Shown: positions 13,531 to 22,115, numbered from the stretch's first letter. The stretch is 49,251 nucleotides of DNA from Ligilactobacillus saerimneri DSM 16049 (GCF_000423265.1 NZ_AUHQ01000013.1:1-49251); one strand, 5' to 3'. A program made the numbers and translations. Notes: a model not told the origin generated them from the letters alone.

Positions 13531-14581
13531 AGTTGCTGGTTTCTTCTTTTAAATACTTACCGACAAGGATCTCACGCCGCCGGATAAATTCATAATTATC
13601 TGCCGTCGGGTGGACCCGGTTGGTAAGCACGATTAGGGCTGAGCGGTTAGGTTTGTCCACCAGTAACACGGTGCCCGTATACCCGGTGTGGTAGAGAACG
13701 GGCCGCCCCGTTGGGGTATAGCGCAAATCCCAGCCCAACGATCGGTGCAGCCGGTGGTTGGGGGTCCAGTCCTGGTACAGGCTGTCGATTAAAGCCGGGG
13801 CTAAGACAGGATGCGGGACCCTATCGTCCATTACCCATTGGGCAAAGGTAATCATGTCGTCCAGGTTAGCAAACAACCCCGCTGACCCACAATGTTCCTT
13901 GAGAGTGTAAGCCTTGGGATCATGCACTTCTCCCCAGAGCAGGCGGCCCCGCTTCTTGCTCAGTTCGGTCGGGACACATTGGTCAGGGTTGGGAGTGAAC
14001 GTACTATGCGTCATCTGCAAAGGGGTTAGTACCCGTTGGGTGATCACTTCCTGGACTGGCATGTGGTATATCCGCTCGATCACCTGGCCAGCCAGAATCA
14101 AGCCCACATCAGCATAGACCATCCGGTGACCAAACCCATCCCCAACTTTTAGTTCATCATACAAAGCGGTAATTAGTTGGTCGGCTGTCAGTTCGTCGCG
14201 GTGGGGAATATAGCCCTGTAAGTTGGACGTGTGGGTTAATAGGTGGCGGAGGGTAACCCGGCGGTCACGGAACCGGGGTAAATACTTTTGCACTGGTACA
14301 TCAATGTCGACCTGGCCGGCAACCATCAGCTCTAAAATGACCGTAGTCGTGCCAATCACTTTAGTTAATGAGGCAACATCATACAGCATGCCCGGCCGTA
14401 ATGGTTCCGTGTGCGGTACGAGCTGGGCCTGCCCCCAGACTGCTGTTTGAATTTTTCCATCCTGAATCATCGCATATGACATCCCGGGCACTACTCCGGC
14501 TGTGACAAAATCATGTAGGTATTGCGTTGTTTGTGGATTGAACAAACCCATCACCCCTTGGTAAGTAAAAAGCGGGCTCAT
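13529..14581 (-). CDS. Serine hydrolase, beta-lactamase/PBP4*-like family
   Basis: The 350-residue protein has the serine beta-lactamase fold motifs in order: SxxK as Ser71-Leu-Thr-Lys74, a YxN-type motif present as Tyr156-Ala-Asp158, and HxG as His298-Thr-Gly300 in place of KTG. This set is seen in class C-like esterases, peptidases and PBP4* relatives, so the substrate cannot be named. No signal peptide or membrane helix is evident, which suggests a cytoplasmic enzyme. The coding sequence is GC-rich: a sampled line (13681-13740) is 65% G+C. The start ATG 14581 follows AGGGGAGAG; Met11 is a weaker alternative. It is convergent with gatD and 74 bases downstream of a small unknown gene. Confidence 0.85.
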   Translation of the reverse strand: MSPLFTYQGVMGLFNPQTTQYLHDFVTAGVVPGMSYAMIQDGKIQTAVWGQAQLVPHTEPLRPGMLYDVASLTKVIGTTTVILELMVAGQVDIDVPVQKYLPRFRDRRVTLRHLLTHTSNLQGYIPHRDELTADQLITALYDELKVGDGFGHRMVYADVGLILAGQVIERIYHMPVQEVITQRVLTPLQMTHSTFTPNPDQCVPTELSKKRGRLLWGEVHDPKAYTLKEHCGSAGLFANLDDMITFAQWVMDDRVPHPVLAPALIDSLYQDWTPNHRLHRSLGWDLRYTPTGRPVLYHTGYTGTVLLVDKPNRSALIVLTNRVHPTADNYEFIRRREILVGKYLKEETSN

Positions 14582-14655
14582 CTCTCCCCTATGAAGGACC
14601 CGTTGTCACGTCCTTCCCTTTTTAAGAAGTTGAGTTGTTACCCGCTCTTGTTAAT

Positions 14656-14928
14656 TTATTTTTTCGTATCTAATAGGTCATCTTCACTGAGGCCGTAGAT
14701 CCCACTAGCAGGATCATCTTGACTAAGTGGATGAACAATAATGATCGCTACTGCGCCATTGTGGGCTTCGTATCCCGCAAAAGAGACGATTTGCTCCACT
14801 TCATAAGTTTTACCGTCAGAATTATATATGTATTGCCCTTTTTGTGGCATAACAGCAAATTCTGCTTTGTTAATCCGGTAATAATCTTCATGTTGGCGGT
14901 CGTGCATTACTAAGACCACTTTTATCAT
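14656..14928 (-). CDS. Small protein of unknown function (90 aa)
   Basis: I do not recognise this 90-residue protein. It starts MIKVVLVMHDRQHEDYYRINK. A beta-rich body includes GQYIYNSDGKTYEVEQIV and AVAIIIVHPL, followed by an acidic tail (SEDDLLDTKK). No signal, membrane segment or catalytic motif is seen. The ribosome site AAGGGGGC before ATG 14928 is convincing, and an extended -10 (TGT-TATCAT, 14961-14966 minus strand) lies upstream. It is probably a genuine gene, in line with the serine hydrolase 74 bases downstream. Confidence 0.75.
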   Translation of the reverse strand: MIKVVLVMHDRQHEDYYRINKAEFAVMPQKGQYIYNSDGKTYEVEQIVSFAGYEAHNGAVAIIIVHPLSQDDPASGIYGLSEDDLLDTKK

Positions 14929-15008
14929 ACTAAAGCCCCCTTGTGAGTCAACATACTTTTATGATAACAGAGTGACTAGAAAATGGGTAGTTTCTCATAA
15001 ATAAAAAA

Positions 15009-15035
15009 ACACTGGCGCCTCATCAGCACCAGTGT
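15009..15035 (-). terminator. Terminator of tRNA-Gln
   Basis: On the minus strand a 10-bp stem (ACACTGGTGC / GCGCCAGTGT, one wobble pair) with a 7-base loop is followed by seven T. It begins 10 bases after the tRNA 3' end. Confidence 0.85.
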
Positions 15036-15045
15036 CTAATAACTA

Positions 15046-15118
15046 TTGGGTGTACTGGATTCGAACCAGTACATTATGGATTCAGAGTCCACTGCCTTAC
15101 CAGTTTGGCTAACACCCA
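15046..15118 (-). tRNA. tRNA-Gln (anticodon CTG)
   Basis: The 73-base cloverleaf has acceptor TGGGTGT/ACACCCA, D arm GCC..GGC, anticodon stem GTGGA/TCCAT with loop CTCTGAA, and T arm ACTGG-TTCGAAT-CCAGT. The anticodon CTG reads CAG. T1-A72 is the usual first pair of tRNA-Gln. Discriminator A is encoded but CCA is not. A perfect TTGACA promoter precedes it and a terminator follows, so it is a single-gene transcript. Confidence 0.95.
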
Positions 15119-15134
15119 AAAATTCAACTATTTC

Positions 15135-15163
15135 ATGATAGTCTTTTTGTATTTTATTGTCAA
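15135..15163 (-). promoter_or_regulatory. Promoter of tRNA-Gln
   Basis: On the minus strand TTGACA (15158-15163), a 17-base spacer and TATCAT (15135-15140) match a sigma-A promoter, placed about 17 bases upstream of the mature tRNA 5' end. Confidence 0.8.
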
Positions 15164-15269
15164 CCAATTTTTATAGAATTTTTGTGGTGACCTTTGGCAG
15201 TAATGGCACACCCAAAATAAAAAAATTTTTCAAAAGCAAAATTTTGCCACCATGCCTTTTTTTAACCTC

Positions 15270-15362
15270 ACACGATATATAAAAATATATGTGCTAGTAA
15301 GAAAGCTTGTCCAATCAAGCTTTTTAAAAAATTGGCTGCACATATTTTACTATTTATCGTGT
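15270..15362. repeat. Nested inverted repeat (25-bp arms around a hairpin)
   Basis: The arms 15270-15294 and 15338-15362 are reverse complements at 21 of 25 positions (outer ACACGATA, inner ATATGTGC). Between them a second perfect 8-bp hairpin (AAAGCTTG at 302-309 and CAAGCTTT at 316-323, offset 15000) is followed by five T on the plus strand. The whole could fold into one long structured element. Its role is unknown: a terminator pair, a small RNA or a miniature mobile element are all possible. Confidence 0.6.
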
Positions 15363-15445
15363 CCCCTAGAAAAAAATACCCAAATTCTTTGCGATTGCTT
15401 TTAAAATAAAATCTCTGAACGGATGAGTTTGAAAGCTGTAAAAAA

Positions 15446-15464
15446 ATCCCCATCCGGATGGGAT
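15446..15464 (-). terminator. Terminator of the hsd operon
   Basis: On the minus strand ATCCCATCC/GGATGGGGAT forms a tight GC-rich hairpin followed by seven T (15446-15440). It lies about 30 bases beyond the hsdR stop codon. Confidence 0.75.
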
Positions 15465-15495
15465 GAGGAATTGAGTGGTTGAGGGAATTATTTAT

Positions 15496-18400
15496 TTACT
15501 GATTTGCTGCCATAATTTCCGCTTGCTCCACCACTTTGCTTACAGCTTGTTTTTGAATATCTGGTGGGTATCCATATTTTCTTAATAATTTCTTTACAGC
15601 AACTCTCATCTTAGCTTGAATATTGCTTCTTTTCTCCCAGTCTACACCTGCTTCTTTTTTCACTAATTTTACTAATTCTTTTGCAATAAGCTGCAGTTTT
15701 TTCTCGCCTAGGATTTCAACAGCTTTTTTATGATCGGCTAAAGTGTCATAAAAGGCAATTTCATCTTGATTCAACCCTAATTTCTTACCTTTTTTCTTTT
15801 CAGCATTAATTTTTTTAGCCATCTCAATTAGTTTACGAATAATCAACTCACTAGTGATTCCCCGCTTATTATACTCATCGATTGACTGTTTAAGCATTTC
15901 TTCGAATTTTTGTGATGTTACTTTATTAGTTTTAGTCATCGCCTTTATTTTTCCTTTTAATAACTTTTCTAATAAAGCAATAGCCACATCTTTTTCTGGC
16001 ATATCACTAACTTGTTGCAAAAATTCATCGGAAATTAAATCGATACTTTGACGCTCAAGCCCCAACTCATTATATATATCAACATTCGGCTCAGAGATAA
16101 TTGATTGATCTAACAGCTGTTGCATTCGATACTTAACATCAGCATTATCAGCTGGCATGGAAGAACTATCTGGATTCTTCAATTTTTGGATAAATACTTT
16201 AACAGTTTTAAAGAAAGCAATTTCTTTTCCATAAGCCTGAGCTTCCGGTTGAGTAGAAGTTAAAGCATAAGCCTTCTGCAATTCTGTTACGACATCCAAA
16301 AACTTTTTTTGCATTTCTTCATCTTCATGAAGAATTTTATTTGCTACTCGGCGTGTTATTTTCATTCTTGTAATACTGTCTTCTGAATCGAAACCAGAAT
16401 AGTCTACCCCATACAAAAAATCACGAGTGATGATATCGTATTTCTCTTTTAATAATGCTACTGCTTTCTTTATGTTGATGCCTACTTTACCTCTGTCATC
16501 TTTAGAATAGATGTTAAGAGCTTCCTTTAAGTTTTCTGCGATACCAATATAATCAACAATTAAACCACTATCTTTATCCTTAAAGACCCGGTTGACACGA
16601 GCTATTGCCTGAATTAAATTATGGCCCTTCATTGGCTTATCAATGTACATCGTATTCATTGATGGAACATCAAATCCAGTTAACCACATGCTAACAACAA
16701 TAACTATCTGCAGTTCATCGCTATTGTCCTTCATTCGCCTTTGTAAAATGCGTCGATCTGCTTTGCTAGTGTGGTGTTTTGCCATCTCTGGTCCATCGGC
16801 TGCCGAAGAAGTCATAACAATCTTAATCTTCCCCTCATTAAGATCATCACTGTGCCATTCAGGACGAAGTTTAATAATTTCATTGTACAATCGAACCGCA
16901 TTTCTCCGTGACATTTCAACAATCATTGCCTTACCAAAGGTTTCTTTTTGGCGAGCTTCAAAGTGTTCAATGAAATGCTTTGCAATGCTCTCTAAACGTG
17001 ACTTTGCTCCGGCTAAGGCCTCAAGACGCGAAAATTCCCGACTACGACGCACATTTTCCGAAATTTCAGGATCATCGTCCAAATTAGCTTCTTTGAGCAA
17101 TCGTTGATACTTCTCCTGAGCATCCTCTTTTAATTTCAAAGGAAAAACATGACTTTCATAGTAGATCTTAACTGTTGCCTGATCTGTTACCGCTTGCGTA
17201 ATGTTATAAATATCAATGTATTTACCAAACATTGCTACGGTAGACTTATCAGCCGTTGAAATTGGTGTCCCAGTAAAACCAATATAAGATGCATTAGGTA
17301 AAGCATCTCGCAAATATTTAGCATAACCATACCGAAGACCTTTGTCGGTAAATTTCGCTTCCATTCCGTACTGAGTACGATGAGCTTCATCGGCAATGAC
17401 AATTACGTCACTTCGACTACTCAATACAGGCATTTCTTTCTCACCTTTGTCAAAATTTGGTGAGAATTTATGAATGGTAGAGAAAACAATACCGCCAGAC
17501 TGCTTATCTAAATAGCGCCGTAACTCCTCACCATCTTTAGCATGCTCTGGATTTTGCCGCAGAAATTCATGAGCAGCTGCAAATGTTCCAAATAACTGAT
17601 CATCAAGATCATTACGGTCATTAAGTACTACTAACGTTGGGTTATTAAGCTTCCTTGCTACAATACCCGAGAAGAAGACCATTGATAAACTCTTCCCTGA
17701 ACCAGTTGTATGCCAAACAACCCCAATTCGTTTATCATCAGGGTTTGTGAGTGCTTGCTTAGCTGCATGAACTGCTTTATTAACCATATAATATTGATGA
17801 TAAGCACCTAGGATTTTAATTGTGTCGTCACCATCAGTTTCAAAAATAATGAAGTTCTCAATCAAATTAAGTAAATCTTTTGGTGACAACATATATTTAA
17901 TCATTGTTTCCAATTCCAGTTCATCATCAATTGGCGTACTTTTTGGAGCCCGCCACCGCATGAAACGATCAAATCCAGCGGTTAATGAGCCCGCTCGCGA
18001 ATTAATACCATCTGAAATTATTAATATCTCATTGTACTTCAAGTATTCTGGAATCTCTTCTTTATACGTCTGCAGCTGTTGATAAGCATTATTAATGCTT
18101 ACGTTAGGATTGGCCGCATCTTTGAATTCAAAAGTTACAACGGGTAATCCATTAACAAAAATGGTTGTATCCGGTCGGCGGACATGTCTATCTTTAAAAG
18201 TAAACTGATTAGTAGCAATAAAATTGTTGCGTTCAACTTGGTTGAAATCAATTGGATAGAGTACATCCGTTCTGTTTTCTCCGCCAACTGTGTTTTTTAT
18301 ACGAATCCCCTCAATCAACAATTTATGAAAATAGTGATTATTGATCATCATGTCCGGGTTGTCGGCTAACTGTACCAACTGCCGAAATGCTTCCTGATAA

Positions 18401-18612
18401 ACCTCATCAGAATAACCAGGATTAAGTTCTCGAAGAGATTTTTTCACCACCGCAGGCAAAATTGCTACTGTGTGATTATTATTTCGCATAGCATCAAGCT
18501 CCACATTAGGTGAAACTTTACTATTACTCTTATAAACTTGATATCCAATTTGCCCAAGAGTATCCAATGCTAAGTTTTCAACATCAGATTCCGACAAAAA
18601 ACCTTTGGACAT
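15496..18612 (-). CDS. hsdR: Type I restriction endonuclease, R (HsdR) subunit
   Basis: The motor and nuclease subunit of a type I restriction enzyme translocates DNA and cuts it away from the recognition site. Its 1038 residues include an N-terminal PD-(D/E)xK nuclease (RRPDTTIFVNG then TFEFK), a helicase core with Walker A TTGSGKS, the DEAH box ADEAHRTQYG, TGTP, motif VI QAIARVNRVF and a long C-terminal helical domain that would bind the methylase. Start ATG 18612 has AGAAGAG 8 bases upstream; the longer frame begins at a GTG inside that site. The gene is intact and lies 51 bases after hsdS. Confidence 0.96.
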   Translation of the reverse strand: MSKGFLSESDVENLALDTLGQIGYQVYKSNSKVSPNVELDAMRNNNHTVAILPAVVKKSLRELNPGYSDEVYQEAFRQLVQLADNPDMMINNHYFHKLLIEGIRIKNTVGGENRTDVLYPIDFNQVERNNFIATNQFTFKDRHVRRPDTTIFVNGLPVVTFEFKDAANPNVSINNAYQQLQTYKEEIPEYLKYNEILIISDGINSRAGSLTAGFDRFMRWRAPKSTPIDDELELETMIKYMLSPKDLLNLIENFIIFETDGDDTIKILGAYHQYYMVNKAVHAAKQALTNPDDKRIGVVWHTTGSGKSLSMVFFSGIVARKLNNPTLVVLNDRNDLDDQLFGTFAAAHEFLRQNPEHAKDGEELRRYLDKQSGGIVFSTIHKFSPNFDKGEKEMPVLSSRSDVIVIADEAHRTQYGMEAKFTDKGLRYGYAKYLRDALPNASYIGFTGTPISTADKSTVAMFGKYIDIYNITQAVTDQATVKIYYESHVFPLKLKEDAQEKYQRLLKEANLDDDPEISENVRRSREFSRLEALAGAKSRLESIAKHFIEHFEARQKETFGKAMIVEMSRRNAVRLYNEIIKLRPEWHSDDLNEGKIKIVMTSSAADGPEMAKHHTSKADRRILQRRMKDNSDELQIVIVVSMWLTGFDVPSMNTMYIDKPMKGHNLIQAIARVNRVFKDKDSGLIVDYIGIAENLKEALNIYSKDDRGKVGINIKKAVALLKEKYDIITRDFLYGVDYSGFDSEDSITRMKITRRVANKILHEDEEMQKKFLDVVTELQKAYALTSTQPEAQAYGKEIAFFKTVKVFIQKLKNPDSSSMPADNADVKYRMQQLLDQSIISEPNVDIYNELGLERQSIDLISDEFLQQVSDMPEKDVAIALLEKLLKGKIKAMTKTNKVTSQKFEEMLKQSIDEYNKRGITSELIIRKLIEMAKKINAEKKKGKKLGLNQDEIAFYDTLADHKKAVEILGEKKLQLIAKELVKLVKKEAGVDWEKRSNIQAKMRVAVKKLLRKYGYPPDIQKQAVSKVVEQAEIMAANQ

Positions 18613-18663
18613 AAAAATCACTCTTCTTTCTTTATTTGGTGTGATAAATGATAATTTAGCGGT

Positions 18664-19716
18664 TTAGAAATATTTAGATAGTAACTTCGATTTGATCTCT
18701 TGTAGAACGTTATTTTGTATTTTGAGTTGAAATTGTTGACTTGTTATCGGAGCAGTGCAATGTTCAAATAATTCAAACTCTTCATTTGAAGGCACATATA
18801 TACTAACATTTTTAAGATTAGATTGAGTAATCAAAGGTTGAGTAGATCCAGTATTAAGGGCATTATAATTAATGCGATGACTCAATAGTTCAAAAAGATA
18901 ATCTTCATGTTTTGATATAAGTACAAAGCTATTATCAGAAATCCACACTGGCTCTCTATACCGCTGGACAATTCCGTGAGTGCCGACTCGTCCCGTAGTA
19001 ATTATTGAACCATTGTATAAGAATTTATTTGTGTATCCCATAATTTTACTTGCTCCAATTATAGGATAGATAGCATCTGCGTTTTTTTTATCATACTTTT
19101 TATTGGGCCTTTTGCCTGTCTTTATCTTTGCAATATCTTGAATCGTTCCATTAGGTTTTTCTTCAAGATGAGAACCGAAAATATTATTAAACAATGTAGT
19201 CTTAATGCTTGCTAAATTATCATTTATCTGAGTATTTACTTCAATCTTATTATCTAATTTCTTTAGATAGTTAGCCACTTTTTCCTGGTTAGCTAAATCA
19301 ACTGGAATCTTGAGCCTTAATTCACCTAATTCTTTTTTATTTATAGAAGTAAATACAGTTCCCGAAGCCAATGAATCCAGATGCTCTCCTATTTTCTTAA
19401 ACAAATAGTACAGATAATTTTTTGAATATTCTTCTTTAACTTTAATCGCAGCTAACCCTCGACCTATAGCTATCCTTTGATTTGCCCAATTCACCCTTCC
19501 AACCGGTGCTCTTACGCTAAATAGTATTTCTCCACTCTGTGCTTCTCTATTAAAGGAAGTGGTATAAGTATCTATAGATGGGTAGTTTTCGCCAAAAGTC
19601 CTTACTCCTTGTAGAAAAGGCACCCCCTTTCCCTCTGTATTGTAGAAGTTCGATTTAGGTGATTGTCCCATTACTACATCAGCCACATCTTTTAACTGGA
19701 TTGTTTTATATTTCAT
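18664..19716 (-). CDS. hsdS: Type I restriction specificity (HsdS) subunit
   Basis: HsdS sets the DNA sequence recognised by both methylation and restriction complexes. The 350-residue protein has two target-recognition domains. The first runs about 1-145 (VVMGQSPKSNFYN). A central conserved helix follows (NLASIKTTLFNNIFG, about 175-195). The second begins around DIAKIKTGKRPNK and ends with a matching conserved helix (EIKSKLLSKYF). Base composition is strikingly AT-rich: a sampled line, 18661-18720, is 27% G+C, far below neighbouring core genes, as is usual for exchanged hsdS alleles. ATG 19716 was chosen because GGAG lies 7 bases upstream; it overlaps hsdM by 11 bases. The target site cannot be predicted by eye. 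Confidence 0.93.
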   Translation of the reverse strand: MKYKTIQLKDVADVVMGQSPKSNFYNTEGKGVPFLQGVRTFGENYPSIDTYTTSFNREAQSGEILFSVRAPVGRVNWANQRIAIGRGLAAIKVKEEYSKNYLYYLFKKIGEHLDSLASGTVFTSINKKELGELRLKIPVDLANQEKVANYLKKLDNKIEVNTQINDNLASIKTTLFNNIFGSHLEEKPNGTIQDIAKIKTGKRPNKKYDKKNADAIYPIIGASKIMGYTNKFLYNGSIITTGRVGTHGIVQRYREPVWISDNSFVLISKHEDYLFELLSHRINYNALNTGSTQPLITQSNLKNVSIYVPSNEEFELFEHCTAPITSQQFQLKIQNNVLQEIKSKLLSKYF

Positions 19717-21238
19717 ACCCAAGCTCCTTCAACACATCTTTTATTTGAACCTGTAATTTATTGCTTTCTTCAAACTGTTCCTTTAATTCACTTGTCAAAC
19801 GTTTCATTTTCACTTCATATGGTTCCCCATCATCTTCCTGCTCTGCAAGTCCCACATAACGCCCTGGTGTTAAAACATAGTCATTTTTAGCAATTTCTTC
19901 CAACGTCGCAACTTTACAGAAACCAGCAACGTCTTGGTACTCTTGATCGTTGGTGCTCCGGTAAGCATGGTAAGTGTCCGCAATCTTTTTAATATCTTCT
20001 GTCTTAAAGGCACGGTGGGTCCGGTCAACCATTTCACCCAAGTTGCGGGCATCAATAAAGAGTGTTTCTCCCTTACGTGACCGTTCACCTGCCGATTCCT
20101 TATTCATATCAATGAACCATAGTGAAACCGGAATTTGGGTTGAATAAAACATTTGGGGAGGCAAGGATACAATCGCATCAATCTTATCGTCTTCAAGTAT
20201 AGCTTTACGAATTGCATATTCATCCTTACTCGAAGTCGACAACGCTCCATTGGCAAGGACAAAGCCTGCTTTCCCATCCGGCGCAAGTTTACTAATAATA
20301 TGTTCAATCCAGGCATAATTGGCGTTCCCTTCTGGTGGTACTCCGTACTTCCAACGGGCATCTTCCTTCAATTTGTCGCCACCCCAGCGTTTAACGTTAA
20401 AAGGTGGGTTCGCCAGGATATAGTCAAACCGTTCACCTTTGTGCAAATCATTTGCAAAAGTATCACCCTGGTGAGGTCCCAGATTATTGTCAATTCCACG
20501 AATTGCAAGGTTCATTTTGGCTAGTTTCCAAGTCGTCGGGTTGGATTCTTCACCATAAACAGATAAGTCACCAATCCTTCCCTGATGTTCCTGAACGAAC
20601 TTATCAGATTGAACAAACATCCCACCAGAACCGCAACAAGGATCATAGATCCGTCCCTTATAGGGTTCAATCATTTCAACCAGTGTCCGTACAATCGAAC
20701 GTGGCGTGTAGAATTCTCCCCCCTTTTTACCTTCACTAGAAGCAAATTGGTTTAGGAAGTATTCGTATACCCTACCCAAAACGTCAGCTTGATTTGCTTG
20801 TTGATTGACAAGTTTAATGTCGGAAATCAAATCGACGACTTCTCCTAAACGGGTCTTATCTAAATCCGGAGAAGAATAATTTTTACTCAAAACTCCACGG
20901 AGTGAATCATTATTTTTTTCGACTGAATCCATTGCATTATCAATAATTTCACCGATTTGTGGGGTTTTGGCTGATTGCTGAATCAAAGACCACCGTGCTT
21001 CTCTTGGTACCCAGAAAATATTTTCTGATAAATACATGTCTGGATCTTCGGCATCTTCTGGATAATCAGTCTGCATTAACTCTGCGTAACGGGTTTCAAA
21101 CGAATCTGAAACATATTTTAAAAAGATTAGTCCCAAAACAACATTGCGGTACTCTGAGGCATCCATACTCCCTCGCAACGCATCAGCTGTTTTCCAAAGT
21201 TTATCTTCAATACTAAGTTCTTTTGATTTAGTTGCCAT
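19706..21238 (-). CDS. hsdM: Type I restriction-modification methylase (HsdM) subunit
   Basis: HsdM is the N6-adenine methyltransferase of the type I system. In 510 residues there is the N-terminal HsdM domain (LWKTADALRGSMDASEYRN), the SAM-binding motif DPCCGSGGMF at 199-208, and the catalytic NPPF at 277-280. The start is ATG 21238, 8 bases after GAGGAG; an upstream extension of 37 codons lacks family similarity. The order hsdM-hsdS-hsdR is transcribed as one unit. Base composition is higher than in hsdS, consistent with a conserved methylase carrying a replaceable specificity gene. Confidence 0.96.
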   Translation of the reverse strand: MATKSKELSIEDKLWKTADALRGSMDASEYRNVVLGLIFLKYVSDSFETRYAELMQTDYPEDAEDPDMYLSENIFWVPREARWSLIQQSAKTPQIGEIIDNAMDSVEKNNDSLRGVLSKNYSSPDLDKTRLGEVVDLISDIKLVNQQANQADVLGRVYEYFLNQFASSEGKKGGEFYTPRSIVRTLVEMIEPYKGRIYDPCCGSGGMFVQSDKFVQEHQGRIGDLSVYGEESNPTTWKLAKMNLAIRGIDNNLGPHQGDTFANDLHKGERFDYILANPPFNVKRWGGDKLKEDARWKYGVPPEGNANYAWIEHIISKLAPDGKAGFVLANGALSTSSKDEYAIRKAILEDDKIDAIVSLPPQMFYSTQIPVSLWFIDMNKESAGERSRKGETLFIDARNLGEMVDRTHRAFKTEDIKKIADTYHAYRSTNDQEYQDVAGFCKVATLEEIAKNDYVLTPGRYVGLAEQEDDGEPYEVKMKRLTSELKEQFEESNKLQVQIKDVLKELGYEI

Positions 21239-21319
21239 TACTACAACTCCTCTGCTATTTGTAGCTTCAATCAGATATATTTTAACGTTTAAAGCTACAT
21301 TATTTCCATATTCATTCCT

Positions 21320-21325
21320 ATTATA
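21320..21325 (-). promoter_or_regulatory. Candidate -10 box upstream of hsdM
   Basis: A perfect TATAAT lies about 80 bases upstream of the hsdM ATG. It is directly preceded on the minus strand by an inverted repeat, TGGGA-6-TCCCA. No good -35 is present at 17 bases, so either an activator or a weak promoter is possible. Confidence 0.4.
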
Positions 21326-21359
21326 CTGGGATTCTTGTCCCAAAAACACCTCTTAATTG

Positions 21360-21968
21360 TCACTTCTCTGGTGTTCGCCAATTTCTAAACTCCCACCGTA
21401 ACGGTGCCTGGCTTCCCAGTTTGGTTCGCAATAGGTACTGATATTGCAGATATTGGTCCTGGTAGTTATCCCACCTGCTCCACGCCTGCTTGGGACGAGC
21501 AATGCCCAAGGCATCCTGTGCAATATCAAAAATATAGTTATCCAATGGAACATGAAAATATTGGAAAACACCGGTAAAATCATTGGCCTCCAGCATATAG
21601 AGGTACTTGATGGTCATATTGACCCACTTTTGTGCCTGCCCATATGTCAAGGTGATCCCTTGTGCTACATAAATTCTTTTAATTTGACTGCAAACCTCTT
21701 GGTGCCAACCATCAAAGTCCCTTGCACTCTTAATATTTTGTGGTGTGAGCCACGCCACCTGTTCTCTTAGGACTTGGTTTACCTGATTGCGCAAGTTCCA
21801 CCGCACTTCATCAGCTACCCCGTGAAAACGGATCGTTCGATTCATATCGCGGTAAGCCCGACTACTAGCTGCCAGGAGGGGATCAGCGAAATTGCCAAAG
21901 TATACTCCCCTTAAAAACTGCAAAATATCTTGGTCTACCAGTATTTTCTCAATCTTTTCGTCCATCAT
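21360..21968 (-). CDS. Uncharacterised protein upstream of the hsd operon (202 aa)
   Basis: I cannot assign a function. The 202-residue protein looks soluble and mainly helical. It is rich in Trp and Tyr, with the distinctive segments TYGQAQKWVNMTIKYLY (about 108-124) and FHVPLDNYIFDIAQDALG (about 138-155). I have a vague recollection of a widespread family with a GQAQKWxNMTxKYL core but no name for it. No nuclease, ATPase or helix-turn-helix motif is visible. The start is one of two adjacent ATG codons (21968 or 21965) after AAAAAAGG. It ends 121 bases before hsdM, same strand, with no obvious terminator between, so it could be co-transcribed with the restriction system. A sampled line is 45% G+C, closer to core genes than to hsdS. 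Confidence 0.8.
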   Translation of the reverse strand: MMDEKIEKILVDQDILQFLRGVYFGNFADPLLAASSRAYRDMNRTIRFHGVADEVRWNLRNQVNQVLREQVAWLTPQNIKSARDFDGWHQEVCSQIKRIYVAQGITLTYGQAQKWVNMTIKYLYMLEANDFTGVFQYFHVPLDNYIFDIAQDALGIARPKQAWSRWDNYQDQYLQYQYLLRTKLGSQAPLRWEFRNWRTPEK

Positions 21969-22090
21969 TACCTTTTTTAATATTTCCCCGTATAGCTAAG
22001 ATTTCTTTCTCTCTTTAATAATATTATTTTATGCTAACCAACAGGGAATGTGTAGCGCCTATGCCTGACCGCGTCCGTCGCATACAAAAA

Positions 22091-22115
22091 AGCACGCAGA
22101 TCATCTCCGCGTGCT
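22091..22115 (-). terminator. Terminator of the 126-aa unknown gene
   Basis: On the minus strand AGCACGC..GCGTGCT (7 bp, with an inner AGAT/ATCT pairing) is followed by six T. It lies about 18 bases after the stop codon at 22133. Confidence 0.85.

Larger units (their letters stand above)
15119..15495. other. Gene-free stretch between tRNA-Gln and hsdR
   Basis: This 377-base AT-rich stretch holds the tRNA-Gln promoter at its left, the hsdR terminator at its right and a nested inverted repeat in the middle (annotated separately). A GGCA..TGCC arm pair with an inner GCAAAATTTTGC palindrome precedes seven T at about 15205-15263 and could act as a plus-strand terminator. No open frame here has a ribosome site or recognisable protein. 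Confidence 0.6.

Noticed and set aside
14582-14655. AAGGAC..GTCCTT hairpin before the serine hydrolase as a riboswitch or T-box
   Set aside because: A single 6-bp stem with no conserved T-box or aptamer features and no terminator alternative.
15107-15217. Shared ACACCCAAAA at the tRNA-Gln 5' end and at about 15208 as an attachment-site duplication
   Set aside because: It is only about 10 bases, AT-rich, and involves the 5' end of the tRNA, whereas integrases typically duplicate the 3' end; chance is likely.
15268-15453. 61-codon open frame in the hsdR-tRNA gap as a toxin peptide
   Set aside because: No ribosome site, overlaps the terminator and inverted repeats, and lacks the features of known small toxins.
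18664-19716. Phase-variable, invertible hsdS
   Set aside because: Only one hsdS is present, with no second specificity fragment, inverted repeats or recombinase nearby.
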